This document shows positions 1-5,612 of a DNA stretch of 5,612 nucleotides, piece by piece (within the stretch, counting starts at the first letter, position 1; each line of letters opens with the position of its first letter). The stretch is from NCBI GenBank assembly GCA_029261375.1, contig JAJDBL010000453.1, positions 1-5,612 of the forward strand. The letters are read 5' to 3'. The notes beneath the pieces were generated by a model. It searched no databases and had not been told where the DNA came from. It saw only the letters and a program-made list of their open reading frames with translations. Both the position numbers and the translations under genes were made by a program. The DNA is from Nitrospirales bacterium (GTDB taxonomy: Bacteria; Nitrospirota; Nitrospiria; Nitrospirales; UBA2166).

Positions 1-164
1 GTTCGGCCGGAAAGATCCACATCGACGGTCCTTCCAATACGCACCCCAGCAATCGAGGAAAACCCGAGCGCATTCAACGCCTGATCGATGGCGTTCCCCT
101 GCGGATCTACCACCCCTGATTTCAGTGTGATATGCACCCTCGCGGTCAATACCCCGTCACTCAT
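1..164 (-). CDS. purS: PurS subunit of phosphoribosylformylglycinamidine (FGAM) synthase, N-terminal part
   Basis: The 54 complete codons read MSDGVLTARVHITLKSGVVD, then PQGNAIDQALNALGF and a VRIGRTVDVDL segment. This is the start of the small PurS family (usually about 80 residues), with its 'K.gv.DPqG.ai..aL..lG' and 'vr.Gk.i.l.l' signatures. PurS forms the FGAM synthase complex with PurQ and PurL, which converts FGAR to FGAM in cytosolic purine synthesis using glutamine-derived ammonia. The C-terminal third lies beyond the left edge, so purQ and purL are expected next but cannot be seen. The ATG overlaps the nusB stop codon (ATGA) and follows an AGGAGG, which fixes the start and indicates translational coupling to nusB. 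The identification is by motif recognition. Confidence 0.93.
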   Translation of the reverse strand, partial: MSDGVLTARVHITLKSGVVDPQGNAIDQALNALGFSSIAGVRIGRTVDVDLSGR

Positions 165-580
165 TTAGCCTCCTGTAGCGTGCTACCACTCTTTGCCAAT
201 GCATCAAGCACCCCATTCACGAAGCTTCCGGAATCATCATCCCCAAACTGCTTCGCAACCTCGATCGCCTCATTGATAGTGACCGCCGAAGGGATATCAT
301 CGCAGTACATCAACTCGAAAATCCCAATCCGCAAGACGTTTCGATCAACCATAGAAAGACGGTCCACCGCCCAGTTCCGTGTGTGTTTCGAAATGAGCGC
401 ATCGACAGATTCGCGGTGGGCAATCACGCCATCAACGAGCATCTTGGCAAACGCCACGGCTGAAGGGTCAGCATCACCCACCACCCAATTTTCCCATGCT
501 TGAATCGTGACATCCTGTTGAAGATTCCAGCGGTACAGCACTTGGAGAGCCAGCGTTCGCGCGGTTCGTCGTGTCCCCAT
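161..580 (-). CDS. nusB: Transcription antitermination factor NusB
   Basis: At 139 residues this is full length for NusB. NusB is an all-helical protein that pairs with NusE (ribosomal protein S10), binds boxA RNA and allows RNA polymerase to read through rRNA operons. Visible family marks are the basic N-terminus MGTRRTARTLALQVLY (R/A/Q/LY pattern, RNA-binding arginines), the central NW..DRLSMVDRNVLRIGIFEL block at about residues 68-90, DIPSAVTINEAIEVAKQFG at about 94-112, and the SGSFVNGVLD signature near 116-125. The start is an ATG preceded only by a weak GGGA about 7 nt upstream. It begins 17 nt after the ribH stop and overlaps purS by 4 nt, so ribH-nusB-purS is almost certainly one transcript. 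ribH-nusB linkage is common in bacteria. Nothing looks damaged. Confidence 0.96.
   Translation of the reverse strand: MGTRRTARTLALQVLYRWNLQQDVTIQAWENWVVGDADPSAVAFAKMLVDGVIAHRESVDALISKHTRNWAVDRLSMVDRNVLRIGIFELMYCDDIPSAVTINEAIEVAKQFGDDDSGSFVNGVLDALAKSGSTLQEAK
169..174 (-). promoter_or_regulatory. Ribosome binding site of purS inside the nusB 3' end
   Basis: A perfect AGGAGG lies 4 nt before the purS ATG and within the last codons of nusB. It is the only strong Shine-Dalgarno sequence in front of any gene in this window, and it supports the overlapping ATGA start. The spacing is shorter than the usual 5-9 nt but workable. Confidence 0.8.
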
Positions 581-597
581 TGAGATATCCCAATACC

Positions 598-1053
598 CTA
601 CGCAAGACGCGCATGCAGCTGCGCCATCTCGACCGCCGCAACTCCGGCTTCGAACCCTTTGTTTCGTCCCCCCTCCACTGACCGCGCATTGGCTTGATCC
701 AGCGTGTCAGTCGTGAGAACTCCAAAAATCACGGGCACTCCTGACGATAATGCGACCTGTCCAACTCCCCGCGCGACCTCTGCGCTAATGTAGTCAAAAT
801 GTGGAGTGTCTCCGCGAATAACAGCCCCCAGACAGATGATCGCATCATAGCGACCCGACGTCGCCAATTTCTGAGCGACAAGAGGAATCTCGAACGCGCC
901 AGGGAGCTTCACAACAGTGACATCATCATCGTTGACGCCCGCGCGCTTCAGCGCATCGATCGCCCCGGACAACAAGCGGGACGTGACAGCAGTGTTGAAT
1001 GTGCTTTGCACCACACCGAAGTGTAGACCTTCGGCTGGTGTGGCGGAATCCAT
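598..1053 (-). CDS. ribH: 6,7-dimethyl-8-ribityllumazine synthase (RibH)
   Basis: The enzyme condenses 5-amino-6-(D-ribitylamino)uracil with 3,4-dihydroxy-2-butanone 4-phosphate, the penultimate step of riboflavin synthesis; family members usually form pentamers or 60-mer capsids. In the 151-residue reading, the visible motifs are a substrate-pocket STFN (17-20), KLPGAFEIP (49-57), the GAVIRGDTPHFDYI active-site loop (76-89) with His85, PVIFGVLTTDT (107-117) and the GGRNKGFEA helix start (128-136). I chose the ATG at 1053 because it gives the normal family length. The frame stays open upstream and a TTG at 1110 would add 19 unrelated residues (170 aa). Neither start has a recognisable Shine-Dalgarno sequence. 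The gene follows ribBA after 234 nt that hold an inverted-repeat element, and nusB starts 17 nt downstream. Confidence 0.95.
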   Translation of the reverse strand: MDSATPAEGLHFGVVQSTFNTAVTSRLLSGAIDALKRAGVNDDDVTVVKLPGAFEIPLVAQKLATSGRYDAIICLGAVIRGDTPHFDYISAEVARGVGQVALSSGVPVIFGVLTTDTLDQANARSVEGGRNKGFEAGVAAVEMAQLHARLA

Positions 1054-1172
1054 CAGTAGAAAACAACGGGGATGGTGATTGGGGTCCGAGCGGAATGTTG
1101 GAAAAGCCAAGTCCGTTCGCGATGACGTTGCTCTACTCCGCGCAGCGCGATATCAAGGTTCGTCAAGAACGC

Positions 1173-1281
1173 GTTGAAAAAGGTCGCCCAGCGCGGCCGC
1201 AGCGAGCGACGGGCCGAGACGTATGTTGTGTATGTTGAGGTCCTGAGTGAAGCGAGAACAAAGCTGGCGGCCTTTTTCAAC
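1173..1281. repeat. Inverted-repeat intergenic element (REP/MITE-like) between ribBA and ribH
   Basis: The ends are near-perfect inverted repeats. The left end, GTTGAAAAAGGTCGCCCAGC (1173-1192), and the right end, GCTGGCGGCCTTTTTCAAC (1263-1281), differ by one substitution and one extra base. They could form a stem of about 19 bp enclosing roughly 70 nt. Inside is a short direct repeat, GTATGTTGT then GTATGTTGA (1221-1238). The element starts 6 nt beyond the ribBA stop region, which holds two consecutive TAG codons. Read on the minus strand it is open and gives KKAASFVLASLRTSTYTTYV, which I recognise as a recurrent spurious peptide in Nitrospira genomes. I therefore call it a dispersed repeat, not a gene. 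A partial second copy lies at 2546-2573. The remaining 1054-1172 holds no clear signal. Confidence 0.78.
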
Positions 1282-1287
1282 ACGCTA

Positions 1288-2496
1288 CTAGACACGATGA
1301 AGAAGATGGCCAAGCTTGTTCTTCTTCGTTCTGAGATAATTCACATTGGTAGCATGGGGGGTGATTTCGATCGGGACCCGCTCAACCACTTCCAGTCCAT
1401 ATCCTTCTATGCCCACAATTTTTCGAGGATTGTTTGTCAACAAGCGAATCTGTTGAAGCCCGAAATGAGCCAGTATCTGCGCGCCGACACCATAATCTCT
1501 CAGGTCTGCCTTGAGACCAAGTTTCAGATTTGCATCGACCGTATCGGCTCCTTCATCTTGAAGGGCATATGCGCGAATCTTGTTGGAAAGGCCGATCCCT
1601 CGACCCTCTTGGTTGAGATAGACCAGGACTCCCGTCCCTTCCTTATCGATCGCGTCCATCGCGGCATGCAATTGCTCACGGCAGTCACATCGCAGCGAGG
1701 TCAACACATCTGATGTCACACAGCCAGAGTGGACACGAACAAGAACTTCTTTCTTATCCTTTGGGTGCCCTTTGACCAGGGCAAGATGGGAGGTGCCGTC
1801 CAGATCATTCTCGAACACGACCGCACGAAAATCACCGAATGCGGTCGGCAGCGCCGCGTCCGCGACTTGTCGCACGAAACGCTCGCGTTCCATCCGATAC
1901 TTGATGATATCCTTAATGGTCACCACGGAGAGATCGTGGTGCTCGGCAAATGCTACGAGCTCAGGCAGTCGCGCCATCGTTCCATCATCATTCATAATTT
2001 CACAAATCACGCCGGACGCATGCAATCCACTTAGGCGGGCTAAATCTACCGACCCTTCAGTTTGGCCTGCTCGTTTGAGGACTCCACCATGATCTGCTCG
2101 CAAGGGAAAGATATGCCCTGGTTTCACCAAGTCAGAAGGTCGAGAATCTGGGTGAATAGCCTTCAAGATAGTGACGGCTCTGTCTTGCGCAGAAATCCCG
2201 GTCGTTACCCCGTCACGCGCATCAATTGACACAGTAAACGCTGTCCCAAGCGGTGCCGTATTCTTGGCGACCATCGGGGTCAATTCAAGAGCCTCAGCGT
2301 GGTCAGGCGTCACCGCAAGGCAAATCAGGCCTCGCCCGTACTTTGCCATAAAGTTGATTGCATCAGGAGTCGTCTTCTCTGCGGCCAGAACAAGATCCCC
2401 CTCATTTTCTCGATCTTCGTCATCGATCAGGATGACCATCTTGCCGTCCCGAATCTCTGCGATGATCTCATCAACTGAAGGAAAACGTGTCGCCAT
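1288..2496 (-). CDS. ribBA: Bifunctional RibBA: 3,4-dihydroxy-2-butanone 4-phosphate synthase / GTP cyclohydrolase II
   Basis: This 402-residue cytosolic enzyme starts both arms of riboflavin synthesis. The N-terminal RibB domain (about 1-200) turns ribulose 5-phosphate into the C4 phosphate and formate. It shows [10 protein letters not shown] (25-34, metal and substrate binding), [11 protein letters not shown] (92-102), PGHIFPLRA (126-134) and [20 protein letters not shown] (157-176). The C-terminal RibA domain (about 205-402) opens GTP to the diaminopyrimidine. It shows the zinc ligands Cys259, Cys270 and Cys272 in [35 protein letters not shown] (295-314) and LLTNNPRKI (352-360). The residue before Cys259 is Gly where many homologues have Glu or Gln. 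I chose the ATG at 2496: an upstream TTG (2523) or GTG (2505) in frame lies on or within the promoter elements at 2504-2533. The gene ends with tandem TAG stops. No FMN riboswitch precedes it; the 83-nt gap is too small. Confidence 0.97.
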   Translation of the reverse strand: MATRFPSVDEIIAEIRDGKMVILIDDEDRENEGDLVLAAEKTTPDAINFMAKYGRGLICLAVTPDHAEALELTPMVAKNTAPLGTAFTVSIDARDGVTTGISAQDRAVTILKAIHPDSRPSDLVKPGHIFPLRADHGGVLKRAGQTEGSVDLARLSGLHASGVICEIMNDDGTMARLPELVAFAEHHDLSVVTIKDIIKYRMERERFVRQVADAALPTAFGDFRAVVFENDLDGTSHLALVKGHPKDKKEVLVRVHSGCVTSDVLTSLRCDCREQLHAAMDAIDKEGTGVLVYLNQEGRGIGLSNKIRAYALQDEGADTVDANLKLGLKADLRDYGVGAQILAHFGLQQIRLLTNNPRKIVGIEGYGLEVVERVPIEITPHATNVNYLRTKKNKLGHLLHRV

Positions 2497-2503
2497 GCGG
2501 TCC

Positions 2504-2533
2504 ACTATAGGAGAGCCCTTCAAATGGTGTCAA
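2504..2533 (-). promoter_or_regulatory. Sigma70-type promoter of ribBA, probably leaderless
   Basis: On the minus strand a perfect -35 TTGACA (2533-2528) is followed, after 18 bp, by TATAGT (2509-2504), a good -10 hexamer. Only GGACCGC separates the -10 from the ribBA ATG at 2496. Transcription starting 6-7 nt past the -10 would begin at or one base before the A of the ATG, giving a leaderless or nearly leaderless mRNA. Position and match quality come directly from the sequence; activity is inferred. Confidence 0.72.
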
Positions 2534-2545
2534 ACGGAACAGGAG

Positions 2546-2573
2546 GCTGAAAAAGGCCACCAGCGGCGTTCTC
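2546..2573. repeat. Partial copy of the inverted-repeat element
   Basis: GCTGAAAAAGGCCACCAGC followed by GGCGTTCTC matches the ribBA-side end of the element at 1254-1281 (read on the other strand) at 23 of 28 positions. It stops where the outer-membrane gene begins and has no matching inverted partner nearby, so it looks like a truncated end. It lies directly beside the stop codon of the outer-membrane gene and upstream of the ribBA promoter. Confidence 0.6.
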
Positions 2574-2580
2574 AGGCGGC
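2550..2580 (-). terminator. Terminator-like hairpin after the outer-membrane protein gene
   Basis: On the minus strand GCCGCC (2580-2575) can pair with GGTGGC (2561-2556) to give a 6-bp GC stem with one G-T pair and a 13-nt loop, followed by CTTTTT. The first stem base is the last base of the TAG stop codon. The stem's downstream arm and the T-run come from the partial repeat copy, so the repeat appears to supply the terminator. The short stem and five-T tract make it only moderately strong. Confidence 0.55.
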
Positions 2581-3686
2581 TAGAAGCGTTCCCCAGAGAA
2601 TAGAGTAGACGCGAAATCGTGGAAGATGGTGATCCCGAATCCAATGTAGCCATAGTCCTTGTCGAAGCGGCTTGCAGTACGGGCATTGTAGAGCGAGGGG
2701 ATCTCCCCGAGAAACTGGTTGGTGAAATAGGTGCCAGTTGCGGTCAAGGCAAACCAAGAGGTTGGAAGATAGCTGATCTGCCATGAGATGACGTTGTTGG
2801 AGTTGAACGCGGTTGCGGGTTTCTCCGATTCATCGGATCGACTCACTTGAATCCGTTTATAATCAGCGCTGAGCATGATTTTCGGCGTGATCTGAAAGAC
2901 GCCACCAACCCCAAACGCGAACGTATTCGAGTTATAGTTTGACGTCTCGAGAATGTTGGAAAAATCCGTCAGAAGATCAACGTCCAAGCTTCCAACCTCA
3001 ATCCCCGTCTCAGAATTGACATTGTTTCTTGAATACTCTGCCATCCCGTGCACACTCCATCGAGGAGAGAAGGTCTTACTAGCGAACAGGCTAGCACCAA
3101 AAGAATCATCCTCTATGCCCCCGAACGAGATTGTCGCTGGATCAGCTAGCGTCGTCGGTGGAATGGAAATGCCTAGGAAACTTCCTGACACCGAGGTAAA
3201 CGTGCGTGAAATGTTCTGAGCACGATTGCCCCGGTAAAACGCCCCAAGCGAAATCGTGGGATACCACGAGTCTTCCGTAAGAACCTTTTGTTTCAACATG
3301 ACATCATGGCTGGTATATTCGAGATCCCCAGTAGACAATCCCGCATCGAGATATCGTTTCTCTGGTGCATACGACACTTGAAGCCCATCCCACACACCAA
3401 AGTGGAAGATTCCTTGAAGACCATGATAATCTCCCCGGGTTCCGATATTCTCATTTCCAGGAACGACGGATTCTTTAAAATTGAACACATCGACGACATT
3501 ATTGATCGTCCGGTAAAAAGCACTCCCTTCAAATTGTCCTTTCTTCAACATGTACGCAGTCGGGATATTCGTATAGAGCGGCAGGCCGGGTGCCGGTTCG
3601 TCGAGAAATTCTGCACAAACCGGGGTCGCGCTGAGACAGAACAGCGCAGTCATGAGAATGAGACTATCTTTGACAGGACGTATCAA
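2580..3686 (-). CDS. Putative outer-membrane beta-barrel protein, function unknown
   Basis: The 368-residue product has a Sec signal peptide: basic start MIRPVKDS, hydrophobic core [12 protein letters not shown], and cleavage after PVCA near residue 25. The mature part is rich in short alternating aromatic and polar stretches such as [37 protein letters not shown] and [14 protein letters not shown], the pattern of transmembrane beta-strands. It ends in Phe (SGERF), as expected for barrel insertion by BAM. There is no lipobox, catalytic motif or family I can name; a porin-like or structural barrel is the best guess. The start is uncertain. The TTG at 3686 is the first in-frame start after a stop and gives the signal peptide its positive charges; the ATG at 3653 would remove them. 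No Shine-Dalgarno sequence is visible. It is divergent from the symporter and upstream of ribBA on the same strand, but separated from it by a terminator-like hairpin and a promoter. Confidence 0.8.
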   Translation of the reverse strand: MIRPVKDSLILMTALFCLSATPVCAEFLDEPAPGLPLYTNIPTAYMLKKGQFEGSAFYRTINNVVDVFNFKESVVPGNENIGTRGDYHGLQGIFHFGVWDGLQVSYAPEKRYLDAGLSTGDLEYTSHDVMLKQKVLTEDSWYPTISLGAFYRGNRAQNISRTFTSVSGSFLGISIPPTTLADPATISFGGIEDDSFGASLFASKTFSPRWSVHGMAEYSRNNVNSETGIEVGSLDVDLLTDFSNILETSNYNSNTFAFGVGGVFQITPKIMLSADYKRIQVSRSDESEKPATAFNSNNVISWQISYLPTSWFALTATGTYFTNQFLGEIPSLYNARTASRFDKDYGYIGFGITIFHDFASTLFSGERF

Positions 3687-3718
3687 GAGGTGGCAAACCG
3701 CATCGGTAAAAGACGGCC

Positions 3719-3747
3719 ATTATTGCGGAATCCCTGTACCCCGTCAA
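3719..3747 (-). promoter_or_regulatory. Candidate promoter of the outer-membrane protein gene
   Basis: On the minus strand TTGACG (3747-3742) is followed after 17 bp by AATAAT (3724-3719), each one mismatch from the sigma70 consensus with ideal spacing. Transcription would begin near 3712, about 26 nt before the TTG start. It lies in the 125-nt divergent intergenic region. I found no equally good promoter facing the symporter. Confidence 0.5.
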
Positions 3748-3811
3748 GAACGCGTTCATCGTGCTCTTTCTACACAAACGCACAACCCTGGACGCTGCAC
3801 GAGCCAACCAT

Positions 3812-5371
3812 ATGACCGTGAATCGCATTGGTCTCTGGACGGGAATCGCGTTTTTTTTCGCCCTCTTGTTTTGGCCTGTCAGTTCAACAATGCCCCCCGA
3901 AGCTCAGAGAGTACTCGCCATCACAGCACTGGTGGGAATTTGGTGGATTACAGAGGCTTTGCCCATTCCGATGACATCACTTCTTCCCGCTGTGCTCTTG
4001 CCAATACTTGGCATCATGACCAGCCAAGATGCGATCAAAGCGTATGCGCACGACCTCATATTCCTGTTGATGGGGGGACTGTTTTTAGCGCAAGGAATCG
4101 AAAAGTGGAACCTGCACAAGCGCATCGCGCTCCACATCATGTCGTGGATCGGCGTCAACCCGAGACAAATCGTCCTTGGCTGCATGGTCTCCGCGGCGTT
4201 TCTGTCAATGTGGATCAGCAACACAGCCACAACGTTGATGCTGCTTCCCGTTGCCATGGCACTCCTCAGCCAATTGCACGACTCATGGAAAACCGGAGAA
4301 TCCGCTGGGCCTCCTTGGTTTCAGAACTTCTCGATCTGTTTGCTGCTGGGGATTGCCTATGCGGCGAACGTCGGGGGAATGGGTACGCTGATCGGAACAC
4401 CACCCAACCTCATTTTTGCGGGACAATTTGCTGAACGCTTTGCGATGGCACCGGATATCACGTTTACGACGTGGTCACTTATGGCCCTCCCCATCGTACT
4501 CATCTTCATCCCCGCAATGTGGGCAATGTTCGTCTGGGTGCTCACACCCCTTCCCTCAGCACACGCCGCAGGGGGATCGGGCATCGACGTTGTCCGCACC
4601 GAACTCGCCGCGTTGGGACCGATGACCCTCGGAGAACAATGGATCCGTCGCATTGTCATCACAACCGCGTTTCTTTGGATCTTTCGAAAACCAATCCCAC
4701 TGTCAGGCGGCTGGGAGATTCCAGGCTGGTCACAACTCTTGCTGTTCTTTGACGTCTTTCAGAATCTTCCCATCGAAAAATACGTGACGGACGCAACCGT
4801 GGTGCTGTGTATGGTTGCACTCTGTTTTGCAATTCGGATTCGCGACAATGGGGAATCGAAACCATTGCTTGATTGGGAATATGCCAACCGAATTCCGTGG
4901 GGGATGCTCCTCTTGTTTGGCGGAGGGCTCGCCATCGCAAAAGGATTCGATGTGTCTGGCCTGTCTGTATGGATCGGTCAGCAAATGCAGCAAGCCACAA
5001 CGTTATCGACGCCATTACTGGTGGGCGGAGTGGTAGCGAGCATGACATTCTTGACAGAAATTACCTCAAATACCGCCACAACAGCTATCCTTATGCCCAT
5101 CATGGCCGATACAGCGATCGGACTTCAGCTCAACCCACTGTTACTCATGATTCCTGCAACCCTAGCCGCGTCATGTGCGTTCATGCTTCCTGTCGCGACG
5201 CTGCCGAATGCAATCGTCTTCTCAACAGGACGAATCCCGATCAGGAAAATGGTTCTCTATGGATTCGTCATCAATCTTATGGGCATTATTCTGATCACGG
5301 TCATCACGCTTCTTTGGGGAATTCCTCTACTATCTATTTCCCCAGAACACCTTCCAACATGGGCAAAATGA
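3812..5371 (+). CDS. DASS/SLC13-family anion:sodium symporter
   Basis: This 519-residue inner-membrane transporter belongs to the divalent anion:sodium symporter family (VcINDY, NaCT, SLC13), which takes up di- or tricarboxylates or sulfate with Na+. The N-terminus carries WWITEALPIPMTSLLP (44-59). Both inverted-repeat halves are visible, each with an SNT sodium/substrate motif: ISNTATTLMLLPVAMA (135-150) and ITSNTATTAILMPIMA (417-432). The paired loop of the first half is GTLIGTPPNLIFAG (191-204). That of the second half reads MLPVATLPNAIVF (458-470), with Leu464 in place of the first Pro of the usual TPPN. Hydrophobic segments run through most of the protein, with a soluble stretch at about 250-278. 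I prefer the ATG at 3812 because it puts a short basic tail before the first membrane segment; the frame also allows a GTG at 3761 (+17 residues). No strong ribosome site precedes either. The substrate is not deducible. Confidence 0.92.
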   Translation: MTVNRIGLWTGIAFFFALLFWPVSSTMPPEAQRVLAITALVGIWWITEALPIPMTSLLPAVLLPILGIMTSQDAIKAYAHDLIFLLMGGLFLAQGIEKWNLHKRIALHIMSWIGVNPRQIVLGCMVSAAFLSMWISNTATTLMLLPVAMALLSQLHDSWKTGESAGPPWFQNFSICLLLGIAYAANVGGMGTLIGTPPNLIFAGQFAERFAMAPDITFTTWSLMALPIVLIFIPAMWAMFVWVLTPLPSAHAAGGSGIDVVRTELAALGPMTLGEQWIRRIVITTAFLWIFRKPIPLSGGWEIPGWSQLLLFFDVFQNLPIEKYVTDATVVLCMVALCFAIRIRDNGESKPLLDWEYANRIPWGMLLLFGGGLAIAKGFDVSGLSVWIGQQMQQATTLSTPLLVGGVVASMTFLTEITSNTATTAILMPIMADTAIGLQLNPLLLMIPATLAASCAFMLPVATLPNAIVFSTGRIPIRKMVLYGFVINLMGIILITVITLLWGIPLLSISPEHLPTWAK

Positions 5372-5380
5372 CGGAGAAGT

Positions 5381-5477
5381 AGCCAGAATATAGAATTCAG
5401 TGTTCAGAATGAAGAAACATTTCCGCGACCTAGCCTCGAGAACCCCTATGCAAACTTCTAACTCCTATATTCTGGCT
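5381..5477. repeat. Intergenic inverted repeat between the symporter and tsaC
   Basis: AGCCAGAATATAG (5381-5393) is perfectly inverted as CTATATTCTGGCT (5465-5477), a 13-bp stem around 71 nt. The interior adds repeated TTCAG-type words (GAATTCAGTGTTCAGAATG). Just beyond the right arm are ACTGA/ACTGAC words (GACTGACTACTGACC). No T-tract follows the stem, so it is not a classical terminator. It could be a dispersed short palindromic repeat or a transcript-stabilising 3' hairpin. Nothing else is seen in 5372-5506. Confidence 0.6.
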
Positions 5478-5506
5478 TCTGAAGACTGACTACTGACCCT
5501 CGCCAC

Positions 5507-5612
5507 ATGTTTGACCTGAACCAAATACAACAAGCCGCTGAGATCCTTCAACACGGCGGAGTCGTAGCCTTTCCCACCGAGACGGTCTATGGGCTGGGCG
5601 CTAGAGTCTCTG
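5507..5612 (+). CDS. tsaC: Threonylcarbamoyl-AMP synthase (TsaC/Sua5/YrdC family), N-terminal part
   Basis: The first 35 residues include MFDLNQIQQAAEILQHGG, then VVAFPTETVYGLGA. The GG.VAFPTETVYGLGA block is the hallmark N-terminal motif of the YrdC domain, with the Thr and Tyr that line the nucleotide/threonine pocket. The enzyme makes L-threonylcarbamoyl-AMP from threonine, bicarbonate and ATP, the first step of the t6A37 tRNA modification. The gene runs off the right edge, so it cannot be told whether it is the short TsaC form or the longer Sua5 form with an extra C-terminal domain. No Shine-Dalgarno sequence precedes the ATG. It is co-directional with the symporter but separated by 135 nt carrying an inverted repeat, so it is probably transcribed separately. 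Confidence 0.92.
   Translation, partial: MFDLNQIQQAAEILQHGGVVAFPTETVYGLGARVS

Noticed and set aside
1053..1313. An 86-codon minus-strand open frame covering the inverted-repeat element
   Set aside because: It is the accidental translation of the repeat between the end of ribBA and the start of ribH. It overlaps ribBA's 3' end, has no ribosome site and its composition follows the repeat, not a protein family.
1174..1713. A 179-codon open frame antisense to ribBA and the repeat
   Set aside because: It is antisense to the conserved RibA domain and starts inside the repeat stem; no recognisable protein features.
2497..2580. FMN (RFN) riboswitch upstream of ribBA
   Set aside because: The gap is only 83 nt, is filled by a terminator-like repeat and a promoter, and the predicted transcript has no leader. 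No RFN consensus is visible.
3652..4434. A 260-codon plus-strand open frame overlapping the symporter
   Set aside because: It lies over the strongly supported symporter gene in another frame. The product is His/Arg/Pro-rich without domain or membrane pattern, typical of a shadow frame.
4873..5382. A 169-codon plus-strand open frame over the symporter 3' half
   Set aside because: It runs in another frame over the SNT2 and TLPN regions of the symporter; its sequence is low in hydrophobic order and matches no family.
1..5612. CRISPR arrays, tRNA or rRNA genes, insertion-sequence transposases, defence or biosynthetic gene clusters
   Set aside because: No regularly spaced repeats, cloverleaf or rRNA-like stretches, or transposase-like frames were found; all long coding frames are accounted for by housekeeping, outer-membrane and transport genes.

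Overview
This 5.6-kb window is ordinary chromosomal housekeeping DNA from a Gram-negative bacterium. The best lineage guess is Nitrospira or a relative (Nitrospirota). This rests on the gene order ribBA - ribH - nusB - purS and on a dispersed inverted-repeat family that I recognise from Nitrospira genomes, whose accidental translation reads KKAASFVLASL. Both are recollection, not a search result. The envelope is diderm: one gene encodes a signal-peptide-bearing, probable outer-membrane beta-barrel protein ending in Phe.

Layout. Minus strand, right to left: a probable outer-membrane protein (3686-2580) with its own promoter and a terminator-like hairpin; then a co-directional cluster of ribBA (2496-1288), ribH (1053-598), nusB (580-161) and the start of purS (164 to the window edge). 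Plus strand: a DASS/SLC13-family anion:sodium symporter (3812-5371), divergent from the outer-membrane gene, then the first 35 codons of a threonylcarbamoyl-AMP synthase (TsaC/Sua5/YrdC family, 5507 onward).

How the genes work together. RibBA makes both precursors of riboflavin, one from GTP and one from ribulose 5-phosphate. RibH condenses the C4 product with the pyrimidine to form lumazine. ribD and riboflavin synthase are not in the window. nusB (transcription antitermination) and purS (FGAM synthase subunit, de novo purines) are tightly joined by an ATGA overlap. Purine synthesis supplies the GTP that RibBA consumes, so the cluster is metabolically coherent. The anion symporter probably imports di- or tricarboxylates or another anion; its substrate cannot be read from the sequence.

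The most interesting structure is non-coding. A 109-bp inverted-repeat element lies between ribBA and ribH, and a fragment of the same repeat ends the outer-membrane gene, where it appears to serve as an intrinsic terminator. A near-consensus promoter sits so close to the ribBA ATG that the transcript should be leaderless. A further hairpin of about 97 nt separates the symporter from tsaC. I see no mobile-element gene, defence system, CRISPR array, RNA gene or clearly new biological system.
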